A DNA stretch of 5,679 nt, taken from Verrucomicrobiota bacterium. Lineage in GTDB: Bacteria > Verrucomicrobiota > Verrucomicrobiia > Limisphaerales > UBA1096. Shown in pieces: positions 1 to 4,938 of the stretch. The notes beneath the pieces are model-generated. The model worked only from the letters and a program-made list of their open reading frames with translations, was not told where the DNA came from and did no database searches. Numbering within the stretch: position 1 is the first letter of the stretch; each line of letters opens with the position of its first letter. The position numbers and the translations under genes were made by a program. The stretch lies in the NCBI GenBank assembly GCA_003972865.1, contig QOAX01000094.1, positions 1 to 5,679 of the forward strand, in the 5' to 3' direction.

Positions 1-190
1 GGATGTCATCAATGAAGCGTTGGCCCGGCATTTGGGAGGTGTGATTCGCGGTAAGTTGGACTTGGGCAATGAGAAACTGATTCAGTTTTTAACCCGACTG
101 GATGTGGTGACGGAAGAGTTGGGCCAGATGAAGGGAGATTTGTCTCATTATGAATCAACGAGTCGAAAACGAACTGCGCAACATTCTTAA
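1..190 (+). CDS. C-terminal fragment of an unrecognised protein (5' end outside window)
   Basis: A reading frame is open from the window edge (first full codon at 2) to a TAA at 188-190, giving 62 residues. The piece is mostly helical-looking, with alternating charged and hydrophobic residues (for example the stretch RLDVVTEELGQMKGDL), and ends in a basic, polar tail (STSRKRTAQHS). There is no membrane segment and no motif I recognise. It overlaps the next gene by 41 bp (150-190) in a different frame. This suggests the two are in one operon and are co-translated. An alternative is that the true gene is out of frame here and the open frame is chance. The lack of stops over 62 codons, plus a ribosome-binding site for the next gene inside it, makes a real gene more likely. 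The function is unknown. Confidence 0.55.
   Translation, partial: DVINEALARHLGGVIRGKLDLGNEKLIQFLTRLDVVTEELGQMKGDLSHYESTSRKRTAQHS
131..137 (+). promoter_or_regulatory. Probable ribosome-binding site for the 289-residue membrane protein
   Basis: The purine-rich AAGGGAG lies 12 nt before the ATG at 150, inside the end of the upstream gene. Spacing is slightly long, but this is the only Shine-Dalgarno-like sequence near that start. It supports the ATG at 150. Confidence 0.45.
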
Positions 191-1019
191 TGACTTGGAG
201 AATCTGGGGCAAGACGAGAATGAGTTGATCTCAGTTTGCCTGAAACAGGATGGTATCCAAGTCCCGCGCCGGGGGTTTGCTCACCGGGCTATGATTCTCG
301 GGGTGTTGATAGTCTGTATTTGTTGTTATGCGCTTTACCATGCGGGGCCGCGTTTCGCAGACGATTTGCTGGTCACGGTGGAGCGTGACATCCCGGCGTA
401 CATCGGCACGAGCGGCACGCTCTGTTTCCCGGCGCAGGTACAGGTCAAACATGGCAACGAGATCATTGAACGCTGGCATTGGGAATACGGCGAGTACGGC
501 GAACTAAACAACTTCATCCAGCGTTTTACCGTGGTGACGAATACTCTGCCACTTACAGTCACTTGTTATCGGCAGGCGAAAAAGTTTGTCAGATACAATC
601 CCAATTTGAAACCCATACCCAAGTCGATCGTTTGGTCGTGCGTGGTGGACACCAGCATTCGCTATGGTGTGGTGGATGAGCAAAGCCGCAACCACGGCCT
701 GTGGGTTGAGTTTTTGGAAAACCAACCGGCATCGGCGGAACTCTGGAATCACGGCCACCAAGTCGGCTTGGCGAAGTGCAATGCTGATGGGGAGTGGCGA
801 AAGCTTGTGAAGGTGTCTGAGTTTGAGTTGCCAAGCGATCCAGTCGCGAGTTGGAGTGAGATCAACGAGGGTTACTACAATCTTAATTATGCCAAGACCC
901 TTGTTAGGGTGGAGCACGAAATGATCCGACACGACTTGACTTTAGCTCTGTTGTTGAAACCGTTGCTCTCGAATAAAATTGAGTCGGATGAAAACCGATT
1001 GGCCAAGCACGGAAACTGA
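150..1019 (+). CDS. Single-pass membrane protein of unknown function
   Basis: This gene encodes 289 residues from ATG 150 to TGA 1017-1019. Residues 1-46 are charged and probably cytoplasmic, ending in a basic patch (PRRGFAHR, 39-46). Residues 47-66 form one strongly hydrophobic segment rich in Ile, Val and Cys (I-V-C-I-C-C). By the positive-inside rule the remaining ~220 residues would face the periplasm or outside. That part contains scattered Cys (92, 139, 163, 210), several Trp, and alternating patterns suggesting beta structure, but no family motif I recognise. The layout (short inner head, one helix, large outer domain) is shared by membrane-anchored sensors and anti-sigma factors. No anti-sigma signature is visible, so this is only an analogy. 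It overlaps the upstream gene by 41 bp and meets the acylase gene tail to tail with 3 bp between stop codons. The reading frame is secure; the function is unknown. Confidence 0.8.
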   Translation: MNQRVENELRNILNDLENLGQDENELISVCLKQDGIQVPRRGFAHRAMILGVLIVCICCYALYHAGPRFADDLLVTVERDIPAYIGTSGTLCFPAQVQVKHGNEIIERWHWEYGEYGELNNFIQRFTVVTNTLPLTVTCYRQAKKFVRYNPNLKPIPKSIVWSCVVDTSIRYGVVDEQSRNHGLWVEFLENQPASAELWNHGHQVGLAKCNADGEWRKLVKVSEFELPSDPVASWSEINEGYYNLNYAKTLVRVEHEMIRHDLTLALLLKPLLSNKIESDENRLAKHGN

Positions 1020-1056
1020 GCCTCAACGCTCGACCGGCCGGTAGGTGTGCTTGGCC
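1001..1056. repeat. 10-bp inverted repeat straddling the two convergent stop codons
   Basis: GGCCAAGCAC (1001-1010) is exactly complementary to GTGCTTGGCC (1047-1056), separated by 36 nt that contain both stop codons (1017-1019 + and 1023-1025 -). The loop contains a further perfect 10-bp palindrome, ACCGGCCGGT (1033-1042). Both genes end within this structure, so it could act as a two-way terminator or RNA 3'-end stabiliser. No T-run follows on the + strand, and only a short TTTT follows on the - strand, so it is not a classical intrinsic terminator. Each arm encodes Ala-Lys-His at the end of its own gene, so coding coincidence is an alternative. Confidence 0.45.
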
Positions 1057-3590
1057 TTGGCCAGCACTTCCTCACGGGTGAACGGCACTTTTCTTAATGT
1101 CTCCTCGGCGAACATTGACGCTTGGTCGCTGTAGTGCGGCGAGTCGGGATTACCTGGGCTGCTACCAAACTGGTTGATGGCCCAAGCTTGCAGTTTGCCG
1201 TCCTTGTCCCACTCAACGAACTGGAAGAAGCAGTCGCCAGCCACTCCGGCGAGCGTGCCGTCTTCCTGCGGTCGGCCATAGATGGCGCGAAGCGTGTCGG
1301 GGCCGCCGCCCAGCGGGAGGTTTTTATCACCGCGAACCAAGCGGTTGACCTTGCTCCACTCGACGTCGATCCGGCCAAAGTGTTTGCGGAGATCTTCCGA
1401 AGCCTTCTGAAGCTGTTCGAGCGTTCGTTCGTGTTCGGTTTTTCGTTTGCTCGAATTTGACCTTGGCCGAAAGGTCAGCAGGACAAGGGCAGCGGAGCGA
1501 TTGTCTTTTGCCATTTCACCGTTCCATTGGCGCAGCAGTTCGAGTTCCTTTTTCAGTCCGTTGCTTTCCGGCTGTGCATCTAGGAAATTAGCGACTTGCC
1601 TGCGTAATTCCGATTTTTCCGAGTACGTCTTGTCGTATTTGTACCGAAAGAATTCGTCGTGGTTGATCGAGTCGTCGCCGCCGTACAGCTCGACCGCCCG
1701 GCGGGCGCGGTTGGTCATCCATTTTTCGATGCTGTAGTTTTCCGAAAACGCCGTCTCGTCCGGGTTGTCCTCGCCGGTGGTCGTCTGGAATGGATCGCTG
1801 TTGCAGTTTTGAATGAAGCCGGACTTTGGGTTCTCGACAATCGGGAGTTCGTCGAACGGCCGATACTCTGTCCACAGGGTGTCGCGGGTGTTTCCGGGGA
1901 CGGTGCCGCTCCAGTCGTGGCCGTCGGCACGCTCCGGCAGCAGGGCGTTGTAGACGTAAAAAATGTTCCCGTCGCGATCGCCGTAGCCGGTGTTGAACAT
2001 GGCCAACGCGTGGATGCGCATGGCGTCCTTGAATTCGTCGAGGTTCTGCGCCCGGCCCATGCGGTACCATTGTTCGATCTGCCGGAACTCGCCGATGCCA
2101 GCGTAGCGAATCGCGAACACCTGATCATCAACACGCATCGCGGGCCCGTAGATCGAGTAAAGAACCTCGCGGTTGACCGTCCAGCGGAAGTTGCCCCATA
2201 GCCGAATTTCAAGCGGGGCCAGGCTCCGTTCCAGGTCGAGCCATTCGCCATCGACCTTGTATTGGTTTGGGTTGGCCGGATTAAGTTCAAGTTTGAATAC
2301 GTCAACAAGATCCGGCTCGTTGACCGTGTGCCCCCAGGCGATGTTCTCGTTGTGCCCGAGGAAGATGACCGGCGAGCCGGGGAACAGGCCGCCGTAGAGG
2401 TTTTGCCCCTCCTCGCTGATGAGGTGCGCCTCGTACCAGGCGACAGGGCCGGTCCACGGCTGATGTGAGTTGATGCAGACACGTGTGGCTTGATCGCCAG
2501 AACGACTTGGACCGACTGCGATGAAGTTTGAGCCAATTGGAAGCTGGTCGGGATTCAGCACACTTGCAGTGGATGTCGACTTGCCGGTGTCGGCCATCAG
2601 TCGTGCCAGGTCTCTGTGCATCCCGAACATCATTGGGAGTTTATGGATGGAACCGGCCACGAGATCCTGCGGCTTGGCTGGCCATATGTTTCGTTTGAGT
2701 TTCTCCGGGTGCCGGCTGGCGTAGAGGTTCAAGCCGTCACAGTAGGCCTGGCAGATGGCCCGGAACTTAGGATCAAGCGTGGCGTATTTTTCGTCCAAGC
2801 CATCCCAGACCCGGATCAGGTGCACGTAGTAGTCGTTCGGCGCCATCGCCAAGCCCTCCACTGAGGCCAGCTTCCCGCGCACAGCAAGGAGCACATCCTG
2901 TATCGTCGCGAAGTCGTCCTCGGCGTGGGCGTAGGCCAGGCCGTGTGCCGTGTCGGCGTCCGTCTTGCCGAGAATGTGAGGGATGCCCCACTCGTCGCGA
3001 ACGATCTGCACGTCGTAATTCTGCGCTTGGCCAAGCGCGTTCGAGAAATCGAACTTCGGTTTCATTGCAAACAGCCGGTCGGCCAAGCCGAACGTCCCGC
3101 TACCGACGAGCAGCGCCGTCAACACAGCCACCGCCGGTTTTTTGTAAAGCGCATCGAGCAGCCAGGCGGGACTGACCAGCAGGAACTGAAGATCCTCGGT
3201 AAACGCCGGTTTTTTTCCCTCAATCCCGTGGCCGATGAACTGCCCGGCCCAAGCCAGCACAAACACCGTCAGCGAAGTGCCCAACAGAGAGAGCGGGCTG
3301 GCCTCGACGCTGATGCACAGGACACTCGCGGCCAGGCCGAAGAACAGCATCCCCAGCAGGCTGCCAAGCGACAGGAACAAATAATAAACCGAGGCCAGGC
3401 CGATGAAGACAGCCCCGGCGTTCAGCGTGAACGAAAGCTCGTCGCCGAGCGTGGTCGGAATCTTGATGCACCAAAGCAGCCCAACGAGGCTCAGCGCAAT
3501 CAGCGGCACGCAAATGAAGTGGACGAGCCGGTTCGTCTCGTCCTGATGAAACTCCTCATAACGGGCGATCAGTCTGTCCAGTTTTCTCAT
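1023..3590 (-). CDS. Mpo1-like (DUF962) membrane domain fused to penicillin/AHL acylase (Ntn hydrolase)
   Basis: A single chain of 855 residues from ATG 3590, or 858 from TTG 3599; numbers below use the longer form. Residues 4-153 match the Mpo1/DUF962 family over its full length: H18, N23, H27 and P32 in the first motif, about four hydrophobic helices (28-46, 60-77, 78-97, 105-123), then W117, Q120, G123, H124 and the GKKPA segment at 128-132. Yeast Mpo1 is an iron-dependent dioxygenase in 2-hydroxy fatty acid alpha-oxidation. A fifth hydrophobic segment (155-175) should carry the rest across the membrane. From about 194 an acylase alpha chain begins (RDEWGIPHI, 201-209), followed by a spacer near 335-356. 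The beta chain starts at S357, the expected nucleophile freed by self-cleavage after G356. H379 is beta position 23 and V426 is beta position 70, as in AHL acylases. HNENIAWG is at 416-423, and N598 in GFIQNCN is the likely oxyanion Asn. The expected reaction is hydrolysis of an acyl amide such as a lactam, acyl-homoserine lactone or N-acyl amino acid; the true substrate is unknown. ATG 3590 is chosen because Mpo1-like proteins typically begin M-R/K-x-L. Confidence 0.93.
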   Translation of the reverse strand: MRKLDRLIARYEEFHQDETNRLVHFICVPLIALSLVGLLWCIKIPTTLGDELSFTLNAGAVFIGLASVYYLFLSLGSLLGMLFFGLAASVLCISVEASPLSLLGTSLTVFVLAWAGQFIGHGIEGKKPAFTEDLQFLLVSPAWLLDALYKKPAVAVLTALLVGSGTFGLADRLFAMKPKFDFSNALGQAQNYDVQIVRDEWGIPHILGKTDADTAHGLAYAHAEDDFATIQDVLLAVRGKLASVEGLAMAPNDYYVHLIRVWDGLDEKYATLDPKFRAICQAYCDGLNLYASRHPEKLKRNIWPAKPQDLVAGSIHKLPMMFGMHRDLARLMADTGKSTSTASVLNPDQLPIGSNFIAVGPSRSGDQATRVCINSHQPWTGPVAWYEAHLISEEGQNLYGGLFPGSPVIFLGHNENIAWGHTVNEPDLVDVFKLELNPANPNQYKVDGEWLDLERSLAPLEIRLWGNFRWTVNREVLYSIYGPAMRVDDQVFAIRYAGIGEFRQIEQWYRMGRAQNLDEFKDAMRIHALAMFNTGYGDRDGNIFYVYNALLPERADGHDWSGTVPGNTRDTLWTEYRPFDELPIVENPKSGFIQNCNSDPFQTTTGEDNPDETAFSENYSIEKWMTNRARRAVELYGGDDSINHDEFFRYKYDKTYSEKSELRRQVANFLDAQPESNGLKKELELLRQWNGEMAKDNRSAALVLLTFRPRSNSSKRKTEHERTLEQLQKASEDLRKHFGRIDVEWSKVNRLVRGDKNLPLGGGPDTLRAIYGRPQEDGTLAGVAGDCFFQFVEWDKDGKLQAWAINQFGSSPGNPDSPHYSDQASMFAEETLRKVPFTREEVLAKAKHTYRPVER
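3023..3038. repeat. Perfect 16-bp palindrome GCGCTTGGCCAAGCGC
   Basis: The 16 bases read identically on both strands and are centred on TTGGCCAA. They lie inside the acylase gene just after the fifth hydrophobic segment (encoding A-L-G-Q-A, residues 188-192). The core recurs at 999-1006 and 4809-4816. It may be one copy of a short iterated genomic motif, or a chance product of codon choice. Confidence 0.5.
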
Positions 3591-3697
3591 ATTGGGCAAG
3601 TCGCTGCTTGATTTCTCCCCGGGGCAGCGTGGGAGGGGCCTTCATCGCAAATGGAAGTTGACATGTGCAGATCGGAAATCATTCGTAAGCAATGTGG
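3591..3697. other. Intergenic gap between lipoprotein and acylase genes
   Basis: This 107-bp gap separates two genes on the same strand. It holds the possible leader hairpin near the acylase start and, at the other end, half of a weak inverted repeat. No convincing leftward -35/-10 pair is seen. The gap is long enough for a promoter but also compatible with read-through from the upstream pair. Confidence 0.4.
3602..3629 (-). promoter_or_regulatory. Possible leader hairpin enclosing the SD-like sequence of the acylase gene
   Basis: In the leftward transcript CGCTGC (3629-3624) can pair with GCAGCG (3607-3602), a 6-bp GC-rich stem. The 16-nt loop holds GGGGAG (3620-3615), the only Shine-Dalgarno-like sequence before the acylase start. 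That sequence is 15 nt from TTG 3599 and 24 nt from ATG 3590, which is too far unless folding brings it closer. The hairpin could hide or reposition the ribosome-binding site. The upstream frame is closed by a TGA, so no earlier start exists. This is inference from sequence only. Confidence 0.3.
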
Positions 3698-3709
3698 TCA
3701 GTTTCCGAT
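3671..3709 (-). terminator. Weak stem-loop at the end of the lipoprotein gene
   Basis: ATCGGAAA (3671-3678) is complementary to TTTCCGAT (3702-3709), an 8-bp stem around the lipoprotein stop codon (3698-3700). A smaller CATT/AATG pair can form inside the 23-nt loop. The stem is AT-rich and no T-run follows it in the leftward direction, so termination is doubtful. It may be a partial terminator or mRNA 3'-end structure. Confidence 0.25.
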
Positions 3710-4936
3710 TTTGAATTCAAGCGTGACGTAGTCGGGAACGAACTCATCGTCGGGACGCTGAACCCGGTCGACTTCGAACGGTCGCGCGACATTGTTTCCG
3801 GCAAGATCCTCTAGCCCTGTCCCGATCACCACCCGGTAATCACCGTCCTTCCACGCTTGGTTTGGGACGAACGCCCACTGCCTCTCCACGTTCCCAATTC
3901 GAACCTGGCCTTCAACCACATGCTTCCCGGCGTCCTCAATCCAAAGCAACCGCTGCAGGAGTGCGTGATCCAACGATTCAGGAAAATCGAGCGTCAATGG
4001 ATTTGTTGAGCCAGCATTCGGGGCAGTGATTTTCCATCGGGCCGGGGATGGCATTTCCACATCCGGGGCGGTCACGATAATTTTTTTTGTGAAGCCTTCC
4101 TTGAGAGGTGCGCCGGCCGCATCCGGCCAGGTGGCGTCAATTTTGAGTGTGTACGATTGGCCTTCCTGCAACACCGGCCCGTCTTGTTCACGAGGCAGCA
4201 GGCCTTTCTTGATGCGTCCGGGATCAAACAGGACGGTGAGTCGTGTCCCTTCCGGGTTCCACAGTTCCTCGTCCACCTCCAAAAACGGGAGCTCAATTTT
4301 TTCGTCACTGGAATTCAGCAGGTGGATATACTTGTAAACATTTCCCTGGCTCATTGGTGCAGAAAAATGCAAATAGAATTTGAGCAGATTCTCGGGCAAC
4401 GAATTTTCTGTCGGGTAAACTTGGCTTACAATTGTTGCCGGCTTGGCCCTTGGTTTCTCGATCCGAAGGGTCGCCTCGATGACATCGGAAAACGATCTCT
4501 CCACCAGGCGCCCGCCCGTCTCCCCGCCCAGCAATCGGCTTGCCTTCGCAGGCTCGAATACCGCATGATAATTGACCCCGGCCTGCAGGGGGAAAAGTGG
4601 CTCAAAAACCAGGCGGTTGTTCGTGACCCGATAGGAGCCTTGAACGGGCGGAAGCTCCCTCCAGCCCAAACCCTCTGCGGTTTCGGCGTGTATGTGAAAC
4701 GCCTTTTCCCAGTCTGCCGGCTCCAACTCTCCAGAGTTTGCCAAGCCACCGGCCAGTGCCTTGGGCAAATCGACCTCGAATACGGCTTGGCTCGGCGCCG
4801 CAGGCTGCTTGGCCAAGCGAATCTCGCCTCGCATCCCGGTTTCTACAGCCTCATTTTGAGTTGGCTTGGCACAGCCAAACTGCAAAACCAGTATGAATAG
4901 ATAAGGAGCTCCCGCAAAGTAATGCCGGGGAAGCAT
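3698..4936 (-). CDS. Probable lipoprotein with bacterial Ig-like (Big_5/SbsA-type) domains
   Basis: This gene encodes 412 residues from ATG 4936 to TGA 3698-3700. The N-terminus has a basic residue and a hydrophobic core (12-20) followed by C22 in LQFGC, then a charged, polar tail. This looks like a lipoprotein signal with an imperfect lipobox (L at -4 rather than -3). Three beta-rich, Ig-like regions follow. The first covers about 50-165, with a phrase of the type FEP-L-AG--Y--VF at 111-127. The second covers about 168-290, with YPTENSLPENLLKFYLHFSAPMS at 174-196 (a typical opening with the F-S-x-P-M signature). The third covers about 300-390 (LTLDFPESLDHALL, then an LEDLAGN phrase at 375-381, typical of this fold). 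Such domains are structural or adhesive, with no enzyme motif. An A8 run (4081-4088) lies in the coding frame. No Shine-Dalgarno sequence precedes the ATG. The start overlaps the upstream stop (TAATG), so translation probably depends on the upstream gene. It is likely anchored at the cell surface or in the periplasm, working with its upstream partner. Confidence 0.85.
   Translation of the reverse strand: MLPRHYFAGAPYLFILVLQFGCAKPTQNEAVETGMRGEIRLAKQPAAPSQAVFEVDLPKALAGGLANSGELEPADWEKAFHIHAETAEGLGWRELPPVQGSYRVTNNRLVFEPLFPLQAGVNYHAVFEPAKASRLLGGETGGRLVERSFSDVIEATLRIEKPRAKPATIVSQVYPTENSLPENLLKFYLHFSAPMSQGNVYKYIHLLNSSDEKIELPFLEVDEELWNPEGTRLTVLFDPGRIKKGLLPREQDGPVLQEGQSYTLKIDATWPDAAGAPLKEGFTKKIIVTAPDVEMPSPARWKITAPNAGSTNPLTLDFPESLDHALLQRLLWIEDAGKHVVEGQVRIGNVERQWAFVPNQAWKDGDYRVVIGTGLEDLAGNNVARPFEVDRVQRPDDEFVPDYVTLEFKIGN
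4807..4818. repeat. Perfect 12-bp palindrome GCTTGGCCAAGC
   Basis: This is a second exact copy of the 12-bp core of the 3023-3038 palindrome. It lies inside the lipoprotein gene and encodes L-A-K on the - strand. It supports the idea of a recurring motif rather than a single chance event. Confidence 0.45.
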
Positions 4937-4938
4937 TA
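4934..4938 (-). promoter_or_regulatory. TAATG stop/start overlap coupling two genes
   Basis: On the - strand the TAA of the upstream gene (4938-4936) shares its last A with the ATG of the lipoprotein gene (4936-4934). No ribosome-binding site is visible in the preceding bases (GGCCGTTCGTCTTCCG), so the second gene is probably translated by reinitiation. This would keep the two products in a fixed ratio. Confidence 0.7.

Noticed and set aside
1430..1500. Possible frameshift in the acylase at about residues 700-725
   Set aside because: The segment looks unusually basic and polar, but the frame resumes conserved acylase sequence (FGRIDVEWSKVNRL) without a break. It is better explained as a variable loop.
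1659..2201. Open frame of 180 codons on the + strand
   Set aside because: It is antisense to conserved acylase sequence. Its Val/Ala-rich product is what reverse-complemented GC-rich codons produce.
1715..2536. Open frame of 273 codons on the - strand
   Set aside because: It overlaps the acylase in another frame. Its product is dominated by Thr, Ser, Arg and Ala, with no recognisable motif, whereas the acylase frame has clear catalytic motifs.
2925..3611. Long open frame of 228 codons on the + strand
   Set aside because: It lies wholly antisense to the DUF962 part of the fusion gene. Its translation is rich in Arg, Gln and Glu without domains, typical of a shadow frame in GC-rich coding DNA.
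3658..3686. Perfect TTGACA (3658-3663) as a rightward promoter
   Set aside because: At 17-bp spacing the -10 position reads ATTCGT, a poor match, and a rightward transcript would only run antisense into the lipoprotein gene.
4861..4878. Short inverted repeat TTGGCT/AGCCAA
   Set aside because: Only 6 bp with a 6-nt loop inside the lipoprotein signal region. It is probably another by-product of the recurring GCTTGGC motif.
4157..4900. Open frame of 247 codons on the + strand
   Set aside because: It is antisense to the lipoprotein gene, whose frame has a signal peptide and Ig-like motifs. No start signal supports the antisense frame.
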